From positions 1-6,460 of the forward strand of contig JALZUL010000138.1 of NCBI GenBank assembly GCA_023301665.1: a DNA stretch of 6,460 nt, given 5' to 3'. Source of the DNA: Ascidiaceihabitans sp. (GTDB taxonomy: Bacteria; Pseudomonadota; Alphaproteobacteria; Rhodobacterales; Rhodobacteraceae). Below the pieces are notes generated by a model, which was not told where the DNA came from, ran no database searches, and saw nothing but the letters and a program-made list of their open reading frames with translations. Made by a program: the position numbers and the translations under genes. Positions 1 to 5,875 of the stretch are shown here, piece after piece (positions within the stretch are counted from its first letter, which is position 1; the number at the start of each line of letters is the position of its first letter).

Positions 1-755
1 AGAAACGTTTTAACCTTAGCTTTATCACAGGTGCTGATGCGTCAGATGCGCGCCCTGAGGCCGCTGGTATGGGCGTTTCGATGATCGGCTCACTGTTTAT
101 GATGATGGTGGTCTTGGTGCTTGCATTGCCGGTCGGCGTGGCTGCATCGATCTACCTCGAAGAGTTCGCGCCAAAGAATTGGATCACAGATATCATCGAG
201 GTGAACATCTCAAATCTCGCAGCGGTGCCATCCATCGTGTTTGGTATCTTGGGTCTTGCTGTGTTCATCAACTACATGCATTTGCCAAATTCGGCGCCAC
301 TTGTGGGTGGTCTGGTGCTGACGCTCATGACATTGCCAACGATCATCATCTCGACACGTGCCTCGCTTAAATCCGTGCCTCCATCGATCCGCGATGCGGC
401 ACTTGGGGTAGGGGCCTCAAAAATGCAATCGGTGTTCCACCACGTGCTGCCACTTGCAGCACCAGGCATCCTGACCGGTACGATCATCGGCTTGGCGCAA
501 GCCTTGGGTGAAACCGCACCGCTTTTGTTGATCGGTATGGTCGGCTTTATCGCCTCAAACGCACCCGACAGTATTGCATCTGGCTTGATGTCACCAAACT
601 CTGCCATGCCGGCGCAAATCTATGAATGGGCCAAACGTGCCGATCCTGCGTTCTATGAACGTGCTTGGGGTGGTATCATCATCTTGCTGGTCTTTTTGGT
701 TGGCATGAACACAATTGCCGTCATCCTACGCCGCCGCTTTGAGCGCCGCTGGTAA
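1..755 (+). CDS. pstA: Phosphate ABC transporter permease PstA (5' end missing)
   Basis: This is one of the two inner-membrane permease subunits (with PstC) of the high-affinity PstSCAB phosphate importer. The reading frame is open from base 3, well before the first ATG at 69, and the upstream residues (KRFNLSFITGADASDARPEA) read as normal PstA sequence, so the gene is cut by the window edge rather than starting at 69. About 250 residues are visible. Hydrophobic segments alternate with short loops, and the cytoplasmic EAA loop that docks on the ATPase is clear at about residues 131-150 of the fragment (DAALGVGASK followed by HHVLPLAAPG). A polar insert (APDSIASGLM to DPAFYERAW) precedes the last membrane helix and the basic tail RRRFERRW, as I recall from long alphaproteobacterial PstA proteins. 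pstB follows after 14 bases, so the two are very likely cotranscribed. Identity is secure; the N-terminal length is unknown. Confidence 0.95.
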   Translation, partial: KRFNLSFITGADASDARPEAAGMGVSMIGSLFMMMVVLVLALPVGVAASIYLEEFAPKNWITDIIEVNISNLAAVPSIVFGILGLAVFINYMHLPNSAPLVGGLVLTLMTLPTIIISTRASLKSVPPSIRDAALGVGASKMQSVFHHVLPLAAPGILTGTIIGLAQALGETAPLLLIGMVGFIASNAPDSIASGLMSPNSAMPAQIYEWAKRADPAFYERAWGGIIILLVFLVGMNTIAVILRRRFERRW

Positions 756-769
756 AGAGGGCCGAACAC

Positions 770-1579
770 ATGAACGATATGAACTTATCTGACAAAGACT
801 TGGAGAACGCTGTGGACAACAAGGCCATCAAGATCGAAGCCCGCGATGTGCAGGTGTATTACGGCGACAACCATGCCATCAAAGACGTGACAGTCGAGAT
901 CGAAGACAAAACCGTAACAGCCTTTATCGGCCCGTCTGGCTGTGGGAAATCCACGTTCCTGCGGTGTCTGAACCGGATGAACGACACCATCGACATCTGT
1001 AAGGTCAAAGGTGACATCCTGATTGACGGCGAAGACATCTACGACAGTCGCGTTGATCCGGTGCAATTGCGCGCCAAGGTCGGTATGGTGTTTCAAAAGC
1101 CGAACCCGTTTCCAAAATCGATCTATGACAACGTAGCCTATGGCCCACGTATCCATGGGCTCGCGAAAAACAAAGCGGACCTTGATGATATCGTTGAGCG
1201 CGCTCTGCGTCGCGGCGCCATTTGGGACGAGGTCAAAGATCGACTTAACGGCCCCGGTACGGGCCTGTCGGGCGGTCAACAACAACGCCTGTGTATTGCA
1301 CGCGCTGTTGCCACAGAGCCCGAAGTTTTGTTGATGGACGAGCCATGCTCAGCGCTGGACCCGATTGCCACCGCACAGGTCGAAGAATTAATCGACGAAC
1401 TGCGCCAAAGCTATTCGGTTGTGATTGTTACACACTCGATGCAGCAGGCTGCACGTGTCAGCCAAAAGACCGCGTTTTTCCACCTTGGGAACATGGTCGA
1501 ATTTGGTGAGACGGGGCAAATTTTCACGACCCCAAAAGACCCACGTACTGAAAGCTATATCACTGGCCGGATCGGCTAA
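770..1579 (+). CDS. pstB: Phosphate ABC transporter ATP-binding protein PstB
   Basis: This is the cytoplasmic ATPase that powers phosphate uptake through PstC/PstA. The 269-residue protein carries the full ABC set: Walker A GPSGCGKST (54-62), Q-loop in VFQKPNPFP (Gln109), signature LSGGQQQR (166-173), Walker B VLLMDEP with catalytic Glu191, D-loop SALDP (194-198) and the switch His222. The PNPFPKSIYDNVAYGPR stretch and the FHLGNMVEFGET region are typical of PstB and separate it from other ABC ATPases. The chosen ATG has AGAGG at 756-760, nine bases upstream, right after the pstA stop. A second in-frame ATG at 779 is possible, but its spacing from that site is poor. The N-terminal 20 residues are not conserved family sequence. 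phoU follows after 13 bases. Length and motifs give no sign of damage. Confidence 0.97.
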   Translation: MNDMNLSDKDLENAVDNKAIKIEARDVQVYYGDNHAIKDVTVEIEDKTVTAFIGPSGCGKSTFLRCLNRMNDTIDICKVKGDILIDGEDIYDSRVDPVQLRAKVGMVFQKPNPFPKSIYDNVAYGPRIHGLAKNKADLDDIVERALRRGAIWDEVKDRLNGPGTGLSGGQQQRLCIARAVATEPEVLLMDEPCSALDPIATAQVEELIDELRQSYSVVIVTHSMQQAARVSQKTAFFHLGNMVEFGETGQIFTTPKDPRTESYITGRIG

Positions 1580-1592
1580 GGGAGAAAAGACC

Positions 1593-2297
1593 ATGAGCAC
1601 ACAACATATTGCCTCCGCCTTTGACCGTGACCTTGAAGCGATCCAAGCCAAAATTATGAAGATGGGCGGCCTTGTCGAAGTCGCGATTACAGAAAGCGCC
1701 TTGTCACTCGAAACACGCGACGAAGAGCGTGCGGAAAAGGTACGCGCAGCTGACAAGATCATCGATAATTTGGAAGAGGAAATCAACGAAGATGCCGCGC
1801 GCCTGATCGCTTTGCGCGCACCCGCAGCAAGTGACCTTCGCATGGTCTTGGCCATCATGAAGATCAGCGGGAATCTGGAGCGTATTGGTGATTACGCAAA
1901 GAACATGGCCAAACGTACTGGCGTGTTGTCACAGATGGCGCCCGTAAACGACAGTGCAGGGGCCCTTCGTCGTATGGCAAATGAAGTCGGGAAAATGCTG
2001 AAAGACGCACTCGATGCCTATATCCAACGTGATGCCGAACTGTCTGCGGCCGTCATCGAGCGCGACAGTGATGTTGATCAGATGTACAACGGTCTTTTCC
2101 GCGAATTCTTGACCTTTATGATGGAAGATCCGCGCAATATCACAGCCTGCATGCATTTGCATTTCATCGGAAAAAACATCGAGCGGATGGGCGATCATGT
2201 CACATCAATCGCCGAGCAGGTTGTGTATTTGGTGACTGGCGAGAACCCTGATGAGAGCCGACCAAAATCAGATGTTACGTCATCTCAGCAGATCTAA
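1593..2297 (+). CDS. phoU: Phosphate signalling protein PhoU
   Basis: PhoU is a peripheral cytoplasmic protein that, in the known systems, links the PstSCAB transporter to the PhoR kinase and keeps the Pho regulon off when phosphate is plentiful. The 234-residue product has the expected two-repeat helical architecture. Repeat one carries DKIID (54-58) and NLERIGDYAKN (94-104); repeat two carries ERDSD (156-160) and NIERMGDHVTSIAE (195-208). These are the acidic metal-binding motifs of the family. The same frame is open upstream into pstB, back to an ATG at 1425, but that would add 56 residues overlapping pstB. GGGAGAA at 1580-1586, directly after the pstB stop, places the start at 1593, giving the usual family length and the typical N-terminus MSTQHIASAFDRDLE. 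The C-terminal 18 residues are polar and probably disordered. Confidence 0.96.
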   Translation: MSTQHIASAFDRDLEAIQAKIMKMGGLVEVAITESALSLETRDEERAEKVRAADKIIDNLEEEINEDAARLIALRAPAASDLRMVLAIMKISGNLERIGDYAKNMAKRTGVLSQMAPVNDSAGALRRMANEVGKMLKDALDAYIQRDAELSAAVIERDSDVDQMYNGLFREFLTFMMEDPRNITACMHLHFIGKNIERMGDHVTSIAEQVVYLVTGENPDESRPKSDVTSSQQI

Positions 2298-2339
2298 GGT
2301 GACGCCGAAATAGTCGACACCAGACCGGAGCTAAAGCCT

Positions 2340-3029
2340 ATGTCAATCGATCAACCTCATATTCTGGTTGTAGAAGACGAGCCCGCACAGCGCGAAATCT
2401 TGATCTATAATCTAGAGTCCGAAGGGTTTCGCGTCAGCCGCGCAGAAAACGGTGAGGACGCGATGGTTTTGATCGCCGAAGACGCGCCCGATGTCATCGT
2501 GCTGGATTGGATGATGCCGCACCTCAGCGGCATCGAAGTCTGTCGTCGTCTTAAGTCGCGCAGTGAGACGGCCAGTATTTCAGTGATCATGCTGTCAGCC
2601 AGAACAGAAGACGTGGATCGTGTGCGTGGCCTGGAAATGGGTGCGGACGATTATATGGTGAAACCTTATTCAGTTATTGAGCTGATGGCACGGGTACGGA
2701 GCCAGCTGCGTCGTGTGCGTCCATCGAGCGTCGGTCAGCGGTTGGTGTTCGAGGACATCATGCTCGACGCTGAAAGCCACAAAGTAACGCGCAACGATAA
2801 AGAACTGAAACTAGGTCCAACAGAATTTCGCTTACTCAGCACATTTATGGAGAAACCCTCGCGTGTTTGGGGCCGCGATCAATTGCTAGACCGTGTTTGG
2901 GGGCGTGACATCTACGTAGATACGCGCACAGTTGATGTGCACATAGGACGTTTGCGCAAAGCATTGATGCAAAATGGTGGCGACGACGTCGTGAGAACAG
3001 TTCGCGGGGCGGGTTACGGCCTGCGTTGA
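2340..3029 (+). CDS. phoB: Phosphate regulon response regulator PhoB
   Basis: PhoB is the OmpR-type transcription factor that binds Pho boxes and activates phosphate-starvation genes when phosphorylated by PhoR. The 229-residue protein has an N-terminal receiver domain (about 5-122) with the acidic pair Glu12/Asp13, phosphoacceptor Asp56 in VLDWMMP, Ser86 and Lys108 in MVKPY. The C-terminal winged-helix domain (about 135-229) has the recognition helix region RTVDVHIGRLRKAL (196-209) and the closing wing VRTVRGAGYGLR. The start has CGGAG at 2326-2330, nine bases upstream. The 42-base gap from phoU contains no clear promoter or terminator, so it is probably the last gene of the pst operon, which would make phoB autoregulated through an operon Pho box lying outside this window. 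The assignment to PhoB over other OmpR-type regulators rests on sequence style and on position directly after phoU. No phoR is seen next to it. Confidence 0.95.
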   Translation: MSIDQPHILVVEDEPAQREILIYNLESEGFRVSRAENGEDAMVLIAEDAPDVIVLDWMMPHLSGIEVCRRLKSRSETASISVIMLSARTEDVDRVRGLEMGADDYMVKPYSVIELMARVRSQLRRVRPSSVGQRLVFEDIMLDAESHKVTRNDKELKLGPTEFRLLSTFMEKPSRVWGRDQLLDRVWGRDIYVDTRTVDVHIGRLRKALMQNGGDDVVRTVRGAGYGLR

Positions 3030-3037
3030 TTAATCAA
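3026..3037. repeat. Perfect 12-bp palindrome over the phoB stop codon
   Basis: TTGATTAATCAA equals its own reverse complement. It starts one base before the phoB TGA and ends eight bases after it. It could be an operator half of the downstream regulatory region or chance in AT-rich DNA. It is too short and AT-rich to act as a terminator hairpin. Confidence 0.5.
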
Positions 3038-3045
3038 ATAAATTC

Positions 3046-3067
3046 AATGCGATATAAATGCGATATA
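3046..3067 (+). repeat. Tandem direct repeat of an 11-bp unit
   Basis: AATGCGATATA occurs twice back to back (3046-3056 and 3057-3067) with no mismatch. A third AATGCG starts at 3078, 21 bases after the second copy, so all three starts lie on nearly the same helix face (offsets 11 and 21). Direct repeats with an 11-bp period are the layout of PhoB binding sites, but the sequence does not match the CTGTCAT core known from enterobacteria. The second copy runs into a perfect TATAAT (3064-3069), which could be a -10 box; the nearest -35-like hexamer (TTCAAT, 3043-3048) is weak and only 15 bp away. The repeat itself is certain; a regulatory role is inferred. Confidence 0.6.
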
Positions 3068-3141
3068 ATAGTATCTGAATGCGGTTTCTTATTATAACAA
3101 AATACTTATAATTGGTATTATGTAAATAAAGATGCCAAGAA

Positions 3142-3173
3142 ACAAACGCAATCCTGTCTTTTATTGGGTTTGT
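3142..3173. repeat. Imperfect inverted repeat, 11-bp arms
   Basis: ACAAACGCAAT (3142-3152) and ATTGGGTTTGT (3163-3173) pair over ten of eleven positions with one G-G mismatch, enclosing a 10-base loop. No T-run follows on the + strand, and the upstream flank gives none for the minus strand, so it is a poor terminator. It may be an operator or an RNA hairpin if the transcript from phoB reads through. Confidence 0.45.
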
Positions 3174-3226
3174 CGACCAAGCGAAAAAAACATCGAAATA
3201 GCGAAATGACGTTCCGTTCTGCGGTA

Positions 3227-3255
3227 TTGGCAGCTTGAGGTTTCCGCTCTAGCAT
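3227..3255 (+). promoter_or_regulatory. Candidate sigma-70-type promoter for the acyl-CoA operon
   Basis: TTGGCA (3227-3232, five of six matches to the -35 consensus) is separated by 17 bp from TAGCAT (3250-3255, four of six to the -10 consensus, with the key first two and last bases). Transcription would start near 3262, giving a leader of about 50 bases before the strong ribosome-binding site at 3297. Position and spacing fit, but such matches are common, and no start site has been measured. Confidence 0.35.
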
Positions 3256-3296
3256 CACTCTCGTGTGCAAAGTTCAATTAAAGAGCTGTGTGCATT

Positions 3297-3303
3297 GGGA
3301 GGA
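3297..3303 (+). promoter_or_regulatory. Strong Shine-Dalgarno ahead of a 13-codon leader ORF
   Basis: GGGAGGA lies seven bases before the ATG at 3311, the best ribosome-binding site in the window. It is 45 bases from the GTG at 3349, too far to serve that start directly. It therefore suggests that ribosomes load at 3311 and reach the synthetase gene by coupling. Confidence 0.65.
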
Positions 3304-3310
3304 CGTTAAG

Positions 3311-3352
3311 ATGCGGCACGAGACGATATTCTTATCGCTGGTACAAGTGTGA
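3311..3352 (+). CDS. Putative 13-residue leader peptide, coupled to the synthetase start
   Basis: The ORF encodes MRHETIFLSLVQV and ends in TGA at 3350-3352. That stop overlaps the GTG start of the acyl-CoA synthetase in the tetranucleotide GTGA, a classic arrangement for translational coupling by terminating ribosomes. Its only support is the excellent Shine-Dalgarno at 3297 and the overlap. The peptide has no run of one amino acid that would suggest amino-acid attenuation. An alternative is that this ATG was the original start of the synthetase and a one-base change near 3311-3349 shifted the frame. I think a coupled leader is more likely, because the synthetase N-terminus from GTG already looks complete. 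Confidence 0.4.
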   Translation: MRHETIFLSLVQV

Positions 3353-5079
3353 CTGTTTTGTTTGGGCTCAACGCGGACGAAGCAGTCTCGCATGTCCTTT
3401 CGACTAACCCAGCGTTTGAGCTAACGCAGGCCGACATTCGCGGCGTGACATACCGTGTGTTTAAGAACGCGCCTACTCATATTTCCGCAATGTTATATGG
3501 CAGCCGGCAAGCTCATGGTGACGGAGCCCTTGAATATCTCGTGTACGGCAACGAGCGTTGGACATTTGATGAATTCCTCAATGAAGTGAGCCAGATGGCC
3601 CGTGTTCTACGTCACACCCTTGGCGTTCGAAAAGGTCAACCGGTTGGTATTGCGATGCGCAACTGCCCCGAGTTGATGATTTTGACTATGGCGATTGCCT
3701 CTGTCGGCGCTGTTAGCGTCTTTCTGAATGCGTGGTGGACAACAGACGAGCTTGAATATGCTTTGATCGATAGCCGAACGCAGCTGGTATTTGCGGATGG
3801 TGAACGCTCAATACGAATGACACCACTGGCCACGCAGTTGGATCTGACAATTGTTGGTGTGCGTGATGCACAAACCACAGCCGCACAGACATACAAAAAG
3901 TTATTAAAAACAAAATGCAGACAGCAAGACCTTAATGTAGAAATTCATCCTGACGATGATTTCGCAATTATGTATTCATCAGGCACCACGGGTCACCCCA
4001 AAGGCGTTGTTCAGACCCACCGAGGCGCGATAAATGCTGTGTTTACTTGGCTCTTGCAAGGGGCCATTGCGCCGTTGATTGCGCCCAATGAACCTGACCC
4101 CAACATCCCTGCCCCACGGCCCTCAGTTTTGGTTGTGACCCCGATGTTTCATGTGACCGCGACCCATCCTATGTTCTTGCTCAGCATCCCTGCTGGAGCG
4201 AAAATAGCGCTCATGTCCAAATGGGAGGCTGCTGAAGCAGTACGGATCATTCGAGACGAAAAAATCACGCGTTTTCTTGGAGTTCCAACACAGTCAGCCG
4301 ATCTTATGTCAGCCGCGCGTCAAATGGGCGAAACGCTTCCTAGCATTGATTATTTAGGGTCAGGCGGAGCCAAACGTCCTGCTTCTCAGGTCGCGGAATT
4401 GGCAGAGCTATTCCCAAATGCCGCTGTGTCTACAGGCTGGGGCATGACTGAAACGAATGCTGTGGGTATTGGAATGGGTGGTGAAGAATACAAAGCACGG
4501 CCTGGGGCCGCAGGCAAGCCACATCCGCCCCTCCAAGATGTCGTATTCTTAGATGAGAATGGTCTAGAGGTTCCGCAGGGACAGATCGGTGAAATCACTG
4601 TAAAAAGCGCCTGTAACATGCGCTGCTACCTCAATAAACCTGAGGCGACGGCCGAGGTTCTAAGGGACGGCTGGCTGCGCACTGGCGACTTGGGATATAT
4701 CGACCCGGATGGCTATATCACAATTGTAGATCGCAAGAAAAATATCATCATTCGCGGCGGCGAGAATATATCGTGTTTGGATGTCGAGGGAGCGTTGCAC
4801 CGTCACCCTAGTATTGCTGAGGCCTGTGTTTTCTCGGTTCCCGATGAACGACTGGGAGAAGTCGTGGGGGCAGGTGTTCAAATAAAGTCAGGGCATGACA
4901 TCTCCACTTCCGATCTGCAGTCTTTCTTAAGCCAACACATCGCCAAATTCAAAATACCGCAGTTTATTTGGCTCCAGCCGGATCCCCTGCCCCGTGGAGC
5001 AACAGACAAGATTGACCGGCGTGCCCTACAAGCGGCTTGCCTCAAGAACCATTCACAACAATCAGACCAAAAGGGTTGA
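3349..5079 (+). CDS. AMP-forming acyl-CoA synthetase (class I adenylate-forming enzyme)
   Basis: This enzyme should activate a carboxylic acid with ATP and then form its CoA thioester in the cytoplasm. The 576-residue protein shows the ANL-superfamily motifs in order: P-loop YSSGTTGHPKG (209-219), the TPMFHVT region (264-270), GWGMTET (363-369), TGD (446-448), the hinge DRKKNIIIRGGENIS (461-475) and the C-terminal PRGATDKIDRRAL, with catalytic Lys554. In that last motif Asp553 stands where glycine is usual (GK). The segment NAWWTTDELEYALIDS resembles a proteobacterial group annotated only as fatty-acid or class I adenylate-forming ligase; the substrate is not known. The start is GTG: the frame is closed by TAA at 3307 and has no ATG or TTG between. 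Base use is looser and more AT-rich in places (for example 3896-3920) than in pstB. enoyl-CoA hydratase follows after four bases. Confidence 0.88.
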   Translation: MTVLFGLNADEAVSHVLSTNPAFELTQADIRGVTYRVFKNAPTHISAMLYGSRQAHGDGALEYLVYGNERWTFDEFLNEVSQMARVLRHTLGVRKGQPVGIAMRNCPELMILTMAIASVGAVSVFLNAWWTTDELEYALIDSRTQLVFADGERSIRMTPLATQLDLTIVGVRDAQTTAAQTYKKLLKTKCRQQDLNVEIHPDDDFAIMYSSGTTGHPKGVVQTHRGAINAVFTWLLQGAIAPLIAPNEPDPNIPAPRPSVLVVTPMFHVTATHPMFLLSIPAGAKIALMSKWEAAEAVRIIRDEKITRFLGVPTQSADLMSAARQMGETLPSIDYLGSGGAKRPASQVAELAELFPNAAVSTGWGMTETNAVGIGMGGEEYKARPGAAGKPHPPLQDVVFLDENGLEVPQGQIGEITVKSACNMRCYLNKPEATAEVLRDGWLRTGDLGYIDPDGYITIVDRKKNIIIRGGENISCLDVEGALHRHPSIAEACVFSVPDERLGEVVGAGVQIKSGHDISTSDLQSFLSQHIAKFKIPQFIWLQPDPLPRGATDKIDRRALQAACLKNHSQQSDQKG

Positions 5080-5083
5080 TCGT

Positions 5084-5863
5084 ATGAGCTACAAATACAT
5101 CACGACCGAAAAGCATGGCCACATTCTGGTGGTCACAATGAATCGCCCCGAGGTCTACAATGCGGTCCATGTGGACATGCACACAGAGATGTCAGAGTGT
5201 TGGGATGCATTTGCCGCCGATCAAGACCTTTGGGTTGCCGTGCTCACGGGCGCTGGTGACAAAGCCTTTTCCGCTGGCAACGACCTTAAGGCGACAGCCA
5301 CTGGCGCGAATACAAAACCGATGCCTGAAACGGGGTTTGCAGGCTTGTCGTCGCGTTTTGATCTAGAAAAGCCGATCATTGCTGCGATTAACGGTTTTGC
5401 GATGGGTGGTGGTTTTGAAACGGCTTTAAGCTGCGATATCTTAATCGCGTCTGAGAACGCAAAATTTGCATTGCCCGAAGTCAAGGTTGGCTTTTTTGCA
5501 GCCGCTTCTGGCGTGCAACGTTTGTCGCGCTACATTGGCCGTCTTGCCGCGCAAGAGATGATGTTCACTGGCCGGACCATCCACGCTGATGAAGCTTTGA
5601 AAATGGGCTGTGTGAACGCTGTTGTTCCCCATGACACATTGTTGGATGCCGCGATGGCCAAAGCGCATGAGCTTTGTGCCGTTTCTCCTTCGGCGGTCAA
5701 AGCAACCAAACGTGTTTTGAACGAGATGATGAAAGAAGATGGCATGCAAGCCAGCATCGCTCACTCTCGGCAGGTCATTACCGACCTTTCTAAAACCGAA
5801 GATTTTAAAGAAGGCGTCCAAGCCTTTGTCGAGAAACGCCAACCCAAGTGGGTCAATAAGTAG
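5084..5863 (+). CDS. Enoyl-CoA hydratase/isomerase family protein (crotonase, CaiD-like)
   Basis: A cytoplasmic crotonase that probably adds water across the double bond of a 2-enoyl-CoA. The 259-residue protein contains the oxyanion-hole segments FSAGNDLKA (62-70) and NGFAMGGGFE (103-112). Glu112 and Glu132 (in LPEVKVG) align with the two catalytic glutamates of rat mitochondrial enoyl-CoA hydratase, so hydratase rather than only isomerase activity is likely. In the following loop (GFFAAASGVQRL) alanine and serine replace the usual proline and first glycine, which may shape the acyl pocket. The C-terminus FKEGVQAFVEKRQPKW is typical of the family. The start at 5084 has AAGGG at 5071-5075, eight bases away, overlapping the end of the synthetase gene; an upstream in-frame ATG at 4994 would overlap that gene by 86 bases and lacks family sequence. 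The resemblance to carnitine-type CaiD is general; I would not assign that substrate. Confidence 0.9.
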   Translation: MSYKYITTEKHGHILVVTMNRPEVYNAVHVDMHTEMSECWDAFAADQDLWVAVLTGAGDKAFSAGNDLKATATGANTKPMPETGFAGLSSRFDLEKPIIAAINGFAMGGGFETALSCDILIASENAKFALPEVKVGFFAAASGVQRLSRYIGRLAAQEMMFTGRTIHADEALKMGCVNAVVPHDTLLDAAMAKAHELCAVSPSAVKATKRVLNEMMKEDGMQASIAHSRQVITDLSKTEDFKEGVQAFVEKRQPKWVNK

Positions 5864-5875
5864 GAACAACCGAAC

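Larger units (their letters stand above)
3030..3348. other. AT-rich spacer between the pst-pho operon and the acyl-CoA operon
   Basis: This stretch of about 320 bases holds no recognisable protein gene except a 13-codon leader at its right end. By hand count the first 100 bases contain only about 21 G or C, far below the flanking genes; the composition rises again after about 3200. It contains a palindrome, a tandem 11-bp repeat, an imperfect inverted repeat and a candidate promoter, each listed separately. There is no GC-rich hairpin followed by a T-run, so I could not find an intrinsic terminator for either strand. No tRNA or riboswitch fold was recognised. The region marks the boundary between two unrelated operons and could also encode a small RNA, but nothing in the sequence proves that. 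Confidence 0.7.

Noticed and set aside
785..1285. Long antisense open frame across pstB, and a similar one across phoU (1388-1858)
   Set aside because: Both lie opposite clearly functional genes, show no domain or ribosome-binding signal, and are explained by codon bias on the coding strand.
1425..1592. An N-terminal extension of phoU from an ATG inside pstB
   Set aside because: It overlaps pstB coding sequence, has no family sequence, and the Shine-Dalgarno at 1580-1586 fits the start at 1593.
3153..3176. CTGTCTT followed by TTTGTCGA as a possible Pho box
   Set aside because: The second half-site is 15 bases on instead of 11 and matches the known core poorly.
3142..3190. Intrinsic terminator for the pst-pho operon
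   Set aside because: The hairpin is AT-rich with a mismatch, and the bases after it are A-rich, not T-rich, on the + strand.
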